A stretch of DNA of 64,000 nt from Escallonia rubra (lineage: Eukaryota; Streptophyta; Magnoliopsida; Escalloniales; Escalloniaceae). The notes below the pieces were generated by a model that made no database searches, was not told where the DNA came from, and was given only the letters and a program-made list of their open reading frames with translations. Shown in pieces: positions 47,588 through 58,689 of the stretch. Location: contig JAVXUO010000450.1 of NCBI GenBank assembly GCA_033065855.1, positions 1 to 64,000 on the forward strand. Direction: 5' to 3'. Both the position numbers and the translations under genes were made by a program. The number at the start of each line of letters is the position of its first letter. Position 1 is the first letter of the stretch.

Positions 47588-50500
47588 GGGAAAATTAGGA
47601 AAAAGTGGGTTTTTGGGTAAAATTTTTGGGGATGGTGGGTTTGTTTTGAAAACTTGTGAAAAAGTGGGGCAACTTTTAAAAACTTCTGAAAAAGGGGATG
47701 ACTTGTGAAAAAATGGTTTTTCTTCTAATGATGACTTTTCATTTCCCATGCTATCCCTCCCCCTGTTTTGTCCCTTTCTTGATGGGAAGATGCGTTGGTG
47801 AAAATGTCACCAAGAGAAAACAAAAGGCATGAAGAAGAAGAAGAAGAAGAAGATGGGTAAAGGTTAACAAGTCTGTGCAGTGGGAGTGGTACACTATGCT
47901 TGCACAGTTGTACCACGTAGCTATGGGGCATCGTGCAAATCTAATAAAATTCTGAAACTTTACAGGAATATTTTTAGGACAATTATAGAATTACTGTTAA
48001 AATTTCAGATTTTTCTGATATCGTTTAATGTTTTCAATATGTTTTGAAAGTTCAGTTACTCTAAAATTAATTTGGAGCTCTTAAAATTCTTAATAAATTC
48101 TGGAAAATTTACTTTAATGATTTTATGATGTAAATAAGTTTCTGTTTAAGTTTCGTAATTTTTAGAGTTGATTTGATACTAATTCCATATCGCATTTGAT
48201 TTAGAAAAATGGATGATTTTAAAATGGTTTCGTTACTTTTTAAATCCTAATTTCTGTTTCACTATTTTTCTTATATATTTTGAAGCTATCATGAAAATTA
48301 TTATGGGACTCTGATTTGGGCTAGAAGCATTAATTGCTCTTTTTGGGGTTTTTTTAATGGTATTTAAGAAAATCGTTTTTAATTTGAAAATATTCAAAAA
48401 TTCAGAAAATTTATATTGTAACTTGTTATGCTGTTTTAAGGTACAAAACCATTTTATAAGAATTTATTATCATTCTAGAGTGTCTTAATGCGTTACAGAG
48501 TGTGCAAGGTTATCGGTTAGTTAGGTTTAGCTGCTCGAGCAATCCGGTTCGTTTTCGTTTACTTTAAGAGTGTCAGAGTGAGCAATGATTAAGATTAAGC
48601 ATTATATTAATAGTTTGTGAGGTTAGACTGAATTATAATAATTAATTTTTCCATTTAGGTTAATTCGAGGTTTGAACAAAGTTGAATAACAGCGAGCGCA
48701 TAACCTGGATCGTATTAAGGGATTTTTATCCGAACCAAACTCTTCATATTTGATTTCGTACATTCTCTTGATTTGTTATCGCTATTCTTTTGGATTCTGT
48801 TATTTTCATAAAGTCGCATTGTTTGCCTTGAAAACCCTGTTTTGAGCCTTACACGTTTATTGAAAATCCTATTCGATGCTCAGTGTTTATTTCTCGTTGT
48901 GCATCGATTTAATCATTGTACTATCAATAGGCTTAGAGACTTTTCATCACGTCATTAATGTCATGTATCGATGAGAATCAGCATACATGTGCCACTTAAA
49001 AATTGGGCATCGAGAGTGAGGGTGCATGGGTTAATATAGGACAAAAAATACTATGATCTCGGACTCTTGTGCCAATCAATATGCGTATTTTGATGAATGT
49101 CATTTTTCCATAAATTGACCTCATATTAATTAAGCATTAGAACTTCAGTTAGCAAAATGAACCATGTTTAGAAGTTAGAATTTTTATCATATATGAACTT
49201 ATTTTGTAATGAAAAGCACCGCGTTTTGTCACCTCTCAATTAGGCCGCATTTTTTCGGCCCAAATATACATGTAGGTGCTGAGGAGAAAATGATCCGCTT
49301 CGGAGTGTGTTTATCGATCAATCATAGAAGAACGGTGTAGAAGCACTGTCTGGGTGAAACTAGTCACTTTCTGCAGAAACACAAGTCACTTTCTGCAGAA
49401 ACACAAGTCATTTTATGCAAAAAGTGCATGTCGGATTCTGCCAATGCCCCAGTCTTTTTATGTAAAAATTACGGGGGGCACAAGCGTTGCTTTTGCTTCG
49501 GTGGGACTCCTAAAAAAATAGGACCTCGCTAAGAGGGTTGGGATTGAAGAAACGGATGCGGTTTAGCCATTTTGTGATGAAAAGCGCCGTGTTTTGTCAC
49601 CTCTCAATTAGGCCGCATTTTTTCGACCCAAATATACATGTAGGTGCTGAGGAGAAAATGATCCGGTTCGGAGTGTGTTTATCGATCAATCATAGAAGAA
49701 CGGTGTAGAAGCACGGTCTGGGTGAAACTAGTCACTTTCTGCAGAAACACAAGTCACTTTCTGCAGAAACACAAGTCATTTTATGCAAAAGTGCATGTCG
49801 GATTCTGCCAATGCCCCAGTCTTTTTATGTAAAAATTACGGGGGCACAAGCGTTGCTTTTGTTTCGGTGGGACTCCTAAAAAAAGAGGACCTCGCTAAGG
49901 GGGTTGGGATTGAAGAAACGGATGCGGTTTAGCCATTTTGTGATGAAAAGCGCCGCGTTTTGTCACCTCTCAATTAGGCCGCATTTTTTCGACCCAAATA
50001 TACACGTTGGTGCCGAGGAGAAAATGATCCGGATTGCTCGCAAACTATTAATATAATGCTTAATCTTAATCATTGCTCACTCTGACACTCTTAAAGTAAA
50101 CGAAAACGAACCGGATTGCTCGAGTAGCTAAACCTAGCTAACCGATAACCTTGCACACTCTGTAACGCATTAAGACACTCTAGAATGATAATAAATTCTT
50201 ATAAAATGGTTTTGTACCTTAAAACAACATAACAAGTTACAATATAAATTTTCTGAATTTTTGAATATTTTCAAATTAAAAACGATTTTCTTAAATACCA
50301 TAAAAAAAACCCCAAAAAGAGCAATTAATGCTTCTAGCCCAAATCAGAGTCCCATAATTTTCATGATAGCTTCAAAATATATAAGAAAAATAGTGAAACA
50401 GAAATTAGGATTTAAAAAGTAACGAAACCATTTTAAAATCATCCATTTTTCTAAATCAAATGCGATATGGAATTAGTATCAAATCAACTCTAAAAATTAC

Positions 50501-51067
50501 GAAACTTAAACAGAAACTTATTTACATCATAAAATCATTAAAGTAAATTTTCCAGAATTTATTAAGAATTTTAAGAGCTCCAAATTAATTTTAGAGTAAC
50601 TGAACTTTCAAAACATATTGAAAACATTAAACGATATCAGAAAAATCTGAAATTTTAACAGTAATTCTATAATTGTCCTAAAAATATTCCTGTAAAGTTT
50701 GAGAATTTTATGAGATTTGCACGATGCCCCATAGCTACGTGGTACAACTGTGCAAGCACAGTGTACCACTCCCACTGCACAGACTTGTTAACCTTTACCC
50801 ATCTTCTTCTTCTTCTTCTTCTTCATGCCTTTTGTTTTCTCTTGGTGACATTTTCACCAACGCATCTTCCCATCAAGAAAGGGACAAAACAGGGGGAGGG
50901 ATAGCATGGGAAATGAAAAGTCATCATTAGAAGAAAAACCATTTTTTCACAAGTCATCCCCTTTTTCAGAAGTTTTTAAAAGTTGCCCCACTTTTTCACA
51001 AGTTTTCAAAACAAACCCATCATCCCCAAAAATTTTACCCAAAAACCCACTTTTTCCTAATTTTCCC
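47588..51067. mobile_element. Foldback Mutator-like element with 1.03 kb arms
   Basis: The arms 47588-48617 and 50041-51067 are inverted copies of each other over their whole length with very few differences, starting GGGAAAATTAGGAAAAAGTG. The flanking 9-mers TTACAACAA (47579-47587) and TTAGAACAA (51068-51076) differ at one base. Each arm holds a GAA/TTC microsatellite and the same 68-codon frame, which has no known homologue. The 1.42 kb loop carries tandem repeats at 49205-50030. Parts of the arms resemble LTR-type AT-rich text, so the arms may derive from a captured inverted LTR segment; that is inference. Confidence 0.9.
49205..50030. repeat. Tandem repeat, about 366-bp period, 2.3 copies
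   Basis: The anchor GAAAAGC(A/G)CCG(C/T)GTTTTGTC occurs at 49211, 49579 and 49944, giving steps of 368 and 365 bases. Each full unit contains a 22-bp sub-repeat (CACTTTCTGCAGAAACACAAGT) in two perfect copies and one partial copy. Confidence 0.93.
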
Positions 51068-51076
51068 TTAGAACAA

Positions 51077-52630
51077 CCATCTTATATATCAATATTTAAT
51101 GATTGTTAATATGGTAAGTGGCATAATTAGTGGTGATGTAGCTAGAAATAGTTCCCAATCAGCAGGTGATACTTGTCATTTCCAGTCAAACTTGATCAAC
51201 TCCAATAATGGTAATTACCTCGTTCACGAAGTAGAGGATGTTTTGATAATGATTTTAGAATGGTCAAACCTGATTAAGTCCAGATTAAATCATGTTTAAG
51301 TGTTTGGCAAATAAATATGTTCCAATGTGCTCAAAATTAATTAAATCGATAATCATCATTTTCTTGGATTTAATCTGTTTTGGAGAATCAGGTTTGACCA
51401 AATGAATTACTAAAATCTCCTCACATATAAACATATTTTAAATGCTCCCTTTCAATTTGACTATACTATAGGGTAATTTTGACATACTAAATCTACTTTA
51501 ACATCTTTTGATCCAGACACATTCAACAACTTTCAATGTATCGTGCTTAAAATGGATTAAATCTGATTTTAGAAACTGATTCTGATTTAATCAAAATCTA
51601 CTTTTGAGAAGCAATCTCAAACAGATCTTAGAATTTCAAAAGAACTCTAACTTGATCCCCAAGGATAATGCCCGACCCATCAGTTGCTCCTAATTCTATT
51701 TGATTTCTAACACCCATGCCTGGTGGCTCCCCTAAGTATGTAAAGAATGACTCGCACACAAACACCATCGTGTTTTAACTTTTTCAGAATTCTATCTTGT
51801 AGCTGCTCTATTGACTTAAGTATCAGAGTGTTTTTTGGCCAGAACATCCCACCGACGATCACTCTTGTCTTACAGGTCATCATTGCAGGGTTGTGATTTC
51901 CCAATCAACTTTTTAGCAGTAAGAAGTGACATTTTTAGATACTTAAACGACAAATCTTAGAATCACTCTTCTAGTCTCAGTGGTCAAATTTAAATAACTA
52001 TAAAAGGATCATTAACTATTACTCCAATATACAATGCATCCAAATCTTTTACTTAACAAAGATACATGGTTATTGACATGTTATATTTCATTTGGTTCCA
52101 AAGAAACTAAAATCTACTCACTTTTAATCGGTTGGAGTTTCTCTCTCTTTGTTGGTTATTGCTTTTTCCTCCGTGTCCCCCCTTCTTTTTCACTTTCTTC
52201 CTATTAATTTGAAACTGTAGAATGTAAGTTCTACAGATTGGCACTGGCAGAAAGAGATAAAATGTTTTGTTAATGAATTGACTTAACAATTTTTCATACT
52301 GCTGGTGTCCCTTCGGTAGTTAATGGACTTGTATATACTTGGGCAGAATTTTAATTTCGAAAAATACTAAACATGTAGAATATATAAACTTTCTGAAACC
52401 AATGAATAAACAGAATCAGAAAGCAAAACTATATTAAAATTTACTTACTGCAGAATTACAAAATTGCAAAAGAACATGAATTTAATTAATTGTCCTTAAG
52501 ACTTTATTCGTCCCGAAATGGTGTTAAACGTCTGAAATTAGGAGCACTCCAAATTTGAAGATCCGACGAACCAAAATAATGTAGAACTCTATCATAAATA
52601 TGAAGAACAAAGGAACGAAGATAATTTTTT
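51077..52630. other. AT-rich gene-free stretch
   Basis: Nothing recognised. Reading frames of 60-67 codons are scattered without splice context or family resemblance. Confidence 0.45.
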
Positions 52631-53150
52631 TTTGAATCGTTATTATGAAGCATAGACACTGTATTTATGCATCGAAAGTATTCTATTCACTAGATGCATC
52701 TCTTGGCGTGAAAGGTTGTAACTTTTAGAAAAATAATTGCTTAATTTAAAATGTTTTAGTCCCATAAAAATTTAGCCTATTGGGCCCCAACCCCAAACCT
52801 AGACCAGACCGGCGGCGCACACATGTGCTTTGGGTCAATCCAGATCCTCCCTCCTTACAAAACATGGGTACCTCCAAGGAAAAAAATTCTTAGATCGTTA
52901 TTATGAAGACTGGACACTATATTTATATAGCGAAATAATTCTCTTCACTGAAGGACGCATCTGTTGGCATGAAAGGTTACAACTTTTGAATTACTTAAAT
53001 AAATAAATCTTATTTATGACAATATTTTAGTCTTATAAAAATAAAGCCTGTGGGCCCCAGCCTCAAGCATAAACCGGATCGATGGTGCACGCTTGTGAGG
53101 TGTGGGTCAATCCAGGTCTTTCTTCCTTAGAAAACTTGAGTACTTTCAAG
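52631..53150. repeat. Tandem direct repeat, about 262-bp period, two units
   Basis: Both units contain TCGTTATTATGAAG, then (C/T)TTGGC(G/A)TGAAAGGTT, GGGCCCCA(A/G)CC and TGGGTCAATCCAG in the same order, with spacing close to 262 bases. They differ by substitutions and small indels. No coding frame. Confidence 0.78.
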
Positions 53151-54080
53151 GACCCAATCATTTGTCCAAAGCTAGACCATATAAGGAGACAACCTTTACT
53201 TTATTTTTCCATTGTGAGATTCTCCCTTTCCTTTAAGTTGATTCATCAACTTCAACTTTCCATTCACTAATTATTTGGTTTAAATTAGTGATGCCAAGGA
53301 AAGTGGGTTCGTACCTACGTGGAGGTGCCACAAAGGCTGCAGTCCGAGTCAGCTTCCAAGTATGCAAAGTGAGAGACAGTGAGGGCGGAGTAAGGGCAGA
53401 GATCAAAGCTTCCCAGATAGGCCGTGAGGAGTGTCAGTGCTGCGGAGACAAGGCTGAGACGAACAGGGCCGACAGTCGACAGTCCAAGTCAAGGTCCGAG
53501 TCAGGGTCCAATACTACGGTCCAATGTTACGGTCCAAAGTTATGTCCAATTTGTCTTTCTCTCACTAGAATCCAAGAGCTCCCAAATTCTAGAGTGAGAA
53601 AGTAATATTGTCAGAATGAGCAAAAAGTCTCCTTTTGAGTCATAAAGTCCACTATTTATAGGCAAAGGCATGCCAGTGTCATAAAATGCCACATGTCGTC
53701 CCCTGGGAGTGACACGTCACTAGGGAGTCCCAAAATACAAGTTCTCTGTTGGAATGTCAGTTCCCAAATTCGCGCTACCTACCCCACACAGCGTCGCTCT
53801 ACCTGTCTGAGAAGACTGAACACACCATGACAGCATGATCAGAGTAAGCCCGTTTCCCCAGCCACTGGTCCAAGCCCTTATTGAATCCCACTATATGCGT
53901 CAAGAGACACGTAGATAACCTGACAGTGGTGAGGGTTGCCCCTGTAGCCAATTGCCAGGCGGACTAGGCGCGATGCCCTCCAAAGACCTGTTCTCGTCCT
54001 GGAGTGACCCATAGGTCATTGTCTTGGTGTTGTTGACGATCAACGGTAACATGAGCAGACATGATCGCAACTCAGTGCTT
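53151..54080. other. Unrecognised stretch with a 105-codon frame
   Basis: A frame at 53288-53605 (plus) is rich in Ser, Arg and Cys and has a C..C pattern near CQCCGDK, but no family is recognised and there is no splice context. I treat it as repeat-derived rather than as a gene. Confidence 0.3.
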
Positions 54081-54084
54081 AGAG

Positions 54085-54595
54085 TCACGCAAGTCACCCT
54101 AGACGGTGATAGCTTTGTGGTAACGAGCGTATCCCGTGGCGGAGATGGCTTTGTGGTAACGAGCCCATCCCGCTGCGAGGGGTCCTCATGCAGGAGCACT
54201 ACGAACGGAGCCCCCCGAAATGATGACGGCGATGGCTTTGTGGTAACCAGCCCATATTGTGGCGGCGATGAGTTTGTGGTAACGAGTCCATCCCGCTGCG
54301 AAGGGTCCTTGTGCCAGAGCACTACGAACGGAGCCCCCCGGAATGATGACGGCGATGGCTTTGTGGTAACGAGCCCATCCCGTGGCGATGATGACTTTGT
54401 GGTAACGAGTCCATCTCGCCGCGAGGGGTCCTCGTGCCGAAGCACTACGAACCAAGCCCCCCAGAATGATGACGACGATAGCTTTATGGTAACGAGCCTA
54501 TCCCGAGGCGGCGATGGCTTTGTGGTAATGAGCCCATCCCGCTGCGAGGGGTCCTTGTGCAGGAGCACTACGAACGGAGCCCCCCGAAAGCATGT
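54085..54595. repeat. Minisatellite, 123-bp period, about four units
   Basis: The word GAAC(G/C)(G/A)AGCCCCCC recurs at 54203, 54326, 54449 and 54572, exactly 123 bases apart each time. Each unit contains two copies of a TTTGTGGTAACGAG(C/T)CCAT word. Because 123 is divisible by 3, both strands stay open through the array (192 codons plus, 266 codons minus). I see no evidence that either frame is translated. Confidence 0.93.
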
Positions 54596-55885
54596 AACAT
54601 GATTGTGGTGCATGGGCGCGGTGCCTACAGCAAGATACATTGATTGTGGCGCATGGGCGCGATGCCAACGACATGAGACATTACCTAGATCCGGGGGCAC
54701 ATGTTATGAAAGTGGCGCCTGGGCGCGGCGACGAGCGTCGCGGAGCAATACTTGGTGCCGGGGGCTTGTATCATGAGAATGGCGCACGGGTGCGGCGACG
54801 AACGTTGCGGAGACAGCGCACGGGCGCGCATCAGGTATCTCGGAGATGGCATGTTATACAAAAATAATAAGTGCGATGTTTAGTAATGACAAAGTCGGGA
54901 ATGATGATACGCGATCGTCGACGATCGCGAAGGGGTGAACCATCGGGGGAATTGTACCCACATGACGAACAAGGTGCCAAAGTCACGTACGAAATGTATG
55001 AAAGCGAAAAAAGTGAGAAAAGGGGGGTGCGCGAAGGGGTGAACCATCGGGGGAAAATGGCCGAGGCCAACCCCTCATGGAGGCCGAGGCCGACCCCTGG
55101 GGTTGGCCAAGGCCATTTGCCCATTGACCCTGTTGCTCCAAGTGCGCCGTCAGCCGATATTTTTGGTGAAAAGGTGCTCGGGTGGTTTCGGTGTGACGAA
55201 CGTACTACCGTGAGTCACGTCGACGTGAAATAAATTGTGCCTAAGTCACGCACAAGGCGAGCGGAGCGAAAAACGCATGTGACTTGGGCGCGCGAACTTT
55301 GACCGGTTCGATGCGTTATAAAATTGACTGTTGAATCTGTCGACGTGTTCGCGTGAAGCGGGACCCCTAGTGGGCCCTTGTGTACGACCAGAATATGTTA
55401 TGAACAATTAGTGAATATGCTATGATCATCTATTTTGATAGACGAACACGTATTTATTGGTTCCTAATTAAATTATAGTGTAAAACCCATTTAAGAATTA
55501 AGGGAATCGGTTTGTTGATGGTACATGTGTCGTTCTAGTCTTTGCCTGCTCCCTTTATAGTTAAGGAGACGGTTCTTGATTCCGCAAAGTGCTTCCGATT
55601 CTAAGCAAGATTGGTAATTAGCTTTCTTGAATTTTGTGCCAACATCTCTTTCTGAGTGAGTAATTAATTGTCTTTTTTAGGCTTTGTTGATTCCTTGGTT
55701 GTTTATAGGGCTTTCGTTAAATTCTATCTTTGGATACAGTCATTTGGGAACAAAAATCATTAATGAATGACATGCGAGATATAATAAACTGTTCAAAAGA
55801 ACATCTCAAATCACCGCCTAAATCAAACTTAACAATGCACATCAAGAGAACCAGCTACCCGTTCTACCGAGTGAGATGTTCAAGC
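54596..55885. other. GC-rich repeat-like stretch then AT-rich DNA
   Basis: From 54596 to 54835, words such as GGCGC(A/C)(T/C)GGGCGCG and CGACGA(G/A)CGT(C/T)GCGG recur irregularly. Around 54900-55130, GGTGAACCATCGGGGG(A) occurs twice about 110 bases apart. No gene recognised; it may be LTR DNA. Confidence 0.4.
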
Positions 55886-55924
55886 CTCCAACCGACAGTT
55901 CAAGCCTTGAACTGTCGGTTGGAG
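55886..55924. repeat. Perfect 39-bp palindrome
   Basis: CTCCAACCGACAGTTCAAG, one central C, then its exact reverse complement. The word GAGATGTT stands on both sides (55873 and 55922). Confidence 0.95.
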
Positions 55925-58061
55925 ATGTTTTGAATCTTTGCAAGGGGTCCCCAAGAGAATCTGGTTACTGATTTGGTAGGTGGTTATGCTCATTACTTTT
56001 TTAGCTGATTACCATCAATCTAATGCGCTGACCGGTACATGGGAAATTGCTTTGCTCAATAAATTGCAGAGAACAGCTCGAGTGAATCAATGGAAGGTGC
56101 AAGTGCATTAGGATATCCAGCTTGCGAGTTGACTTGAAGGGTCCCGGTGCCCTGCTTCCGTTGAGTTAATGTGATCTTTGGACTTTCCCTCATCGTGCTG
56201 GAGTTGCCAACATACTAGCGCAGTTGTTACGCTGCCTTTGTTTCCTTCTTCTGAAGGAATTGACGCCAGCTTCTCCGCCAATCCCGGCCATCAATCATAC
56301 GGTTAAATCCGAACCGGTATTGTTACCGAGGGGTGTTGCGTAAAAGTGTCGCTGCAGAGTTTAGAGAGGCATCCGTTCTAGGGGAAAGGGTGAGTCGATC
56401 ACTTTTATGAGGACGATATCAAGTTCATTCGGTCTCTGAAGATTATTTAGCAACAAACAATACATTTGCTATAAGTTTGCACTAAAATTCTTGCCGTATA
56501 CCTTTTTTAGTGGCTTAGCCCTATTCTTTAGGTGGGAAGTCTTTTAAATATATGTCGCTACACCACCTAGAGCGACAAAATTACAGCTAACTAACAAATT
56601 ATTTTGAAAAAAAAAAAGAGTACTACATAAATCAAACATTCTGATGTGGACAAACTTGACGGTCAAAACACTTGCCAAGAAGGCGTTTAAAGTCTTCGTT
56701 TCTAGGCGTGCTGCGGGTGAGCTTAAAACATCAGAGATGAAAAATGCAGTAGGTGGCAGACCCTCCACACTAAGCCTTGCCCTAAGATGTCAACTATGAG
56801 CTTCAACATTCAAGGGATGGCAATGGGCAGGATCGACCCTGGTTCTAGATAAATTGAACCCGCTCCGCAACAATCGCAATTCGTTCCAAACCCGTATTTG
56901 GGTTCAATTCATGCCAAACAAATTTGTAGCACCCACACCACACATCGCTAATCGATAGAAGACATTACAATAGATAAATGGTTCATATATTCTTAAGGTC
57001 CCTAGGCTAAATAACTTAAATATTCTTTATTCAAGACTTGTACTTGTGTTGATCATTTAAACGAGTTGTATAAGGGGCCAAAATACATAACGTCCTTATC
57101 TTTCTAGAACCTGGACCGGGTCATATTGTTTAAGTGCCAACGCTTCTCAAAATCGTTCAACATCAGTATACAACATGTTCCATTTGGGATCAAATAGTCT
57201 CAAGGGACGCGTCAAATCGTCATCCCCAATTATATCGTGGTTGTTGTCGTTGTTTAATTATGAGTTTCCTTCGTATAAGGAGTACGACCAATGCTCCATT
57301 AGAAAAAGAAGACTCGAATGCAGTACAGCTTTTTTCTTCCTGTTAGTCAGGATAGTACGCGCTTTACAACAGCATGGCACGAAAGGAGCCGTGCAAAACA
57401 AAACAAAAAAGAGGCTTGAATATAGCAAGTGCTGATGGAGCCACTCTTTCGTCACCACACTGACGCCCTTTTCTCATCTCTATGTCATACCATCTTTACT
57501 AATTCTTTTCATTTGAATACTAGTTTATTGGACCATGACGTGGTATTCCTATAAAAAAAAATATACTAATAGTCTCAAATCACAATTTACGTATACGTCT
57601 TGTCGTTAGTCACATCCTATATATTGGTCAATTTTTAATTAGCGTTACAATGAAATTTGTGGACGGTATGATAAATTTTCTTTTATTACTCGTACAAATT
57701 CATTAAATCATTGTCACGTCATAATTTTAGAGCATTAAATATTTACTCGATACCCATACCCGTACGTATGTGCATACCTTACATGATCATGAAGATTCTA
57801 AATAAAGAAGACCTAGACTAGTTGCCAGTAATGGAAGGTCTACTCCGATGCTCATATATAAATTTTATTGTATCTGTTAAATTCATTTTATAATAGTACT
57901 CCGTTCATAGCTGAGTCGGTACTCATCTTGACTTTTGTACGAGCTTAAGTAATTTCATCATTAGTAGTATTATAGAACTATTACTATGTAATAGTTTACT
58001 AGAAGTTTCAAACTTTAGCTATATATATTTGTATATATATGTCACCACCATTTTGGAGAAG
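55925..58061. other. Gene-free stretch upstream of the AAE exon
   Basis: I recognise no gene. The last few hundred bases presumably contain the AAE promoter; a TATATATATTTGTATATATATG tract lies at 58020-58041, close to the exon. Confidence 0.4.
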
Positions 58062-58283
58062 ATGAGAACTAGCCAGAATAGAGTAATGGATTGTCTGAAG
58101 CCATGCTCGGCTAACTACGTTCCTCTGTCTCCTATTAGCTTCTTAGAGAGAGCAACATCTGTTTATAGTGACAGAGTGTCTATAATTTACGGCGATACAA
58201 GATATTCCTGGAGACAGACACACGATAGATGCCTTAAGCTCGCCTCTGCGCTATCACAGTTGGAAGTCGGCTCCAATGACGTT
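58062..58283 (+). CDS. Acyl-activating enzyme, first exon (partial gene)
   Basis: Reads from an ATG at 58062, with a more family-typical start at 58086 (MDCLKPCSANYVPLSPISFL). It continues through ERATSVYSDRVSIIYGDTRY and SWRQTHDRCLKLASALSQL to NDV, ending in the donor GTT|GTAAGT. This is the conserved N-terminus of the plant AAE clade that includes peroxisomal benzoate-, cinnamate- and butyrate-CoA ligase-like enzymes, which adenylate a carboxylic acid and transfer it to CoA. Exon 1 is intact. Exon 2 is not found in the remaining 5.7 kb, which is occupied by intron, LINE DNA and a partial exon duplicate. The gene either continues beyond the window through a very long intron or is truncated. 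Substrate cannot be inferred. Confidence 0.8.
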
Positions 58284-58689
58284 GTAAGTAATTCTGTGAA
58301 TGCTCTTAGCCAATCTTTACACGAATTATATTTGTGTGTTCTACGTAACATTTGAATATTTGAGGTGAGATATTAAAACTTGAGTGAAAACGAGTGACTA
58401 TAGATCATAAGTTACAACACATAATTCTTCTTAGTAATTCTTCAAACATCAAGAGTAACAGTTGCTTCCCTGATGATCAAGGGAGCTTTGCCTCCAAAAT
58501 GACTCTCCACAATCACCATAAATCAGGAAAACACACAATTTAAGTCTTACTTGATATTCCATGGCTTGATCTCCTCTTTGTACACATCGCAACTACTACA
58601 ATGAGTAAATTTTGGTGCTAATGTCCATAGCCATCAAGGTCTCTGACAAACGGGGTATCATTCATAATTTGCTTTAATTTTTTTTGGCC
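58284..58689 (+). other. AAE intron 1 sequence (first copy)
   Basis: Starts at the GTAAGT donor. It is duplicated at 60508-60854, where about 50 bases (58515-58566) are missing. No coding sequence. Confidence 0.65.

Noticed and set aside
49205..50030. Regular direct repeats that might suggest a CRISPR-like array
   Set aside because: Period of 366 bases with no short spacers; plant nuclear DNA.
47725..50930. Identical 68-codon frames at 47725-47931 and 50724-50930
   Set aside because: They are the two arms of the foldback element; low-complexity Ser run, no homologue recognised.
53900..54700. 266-codon minus frame, the longest in the window
   Set aside because: It spans the 123-bp minisatellite. 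The opposite strand is equally open and neither resembles a known protein.
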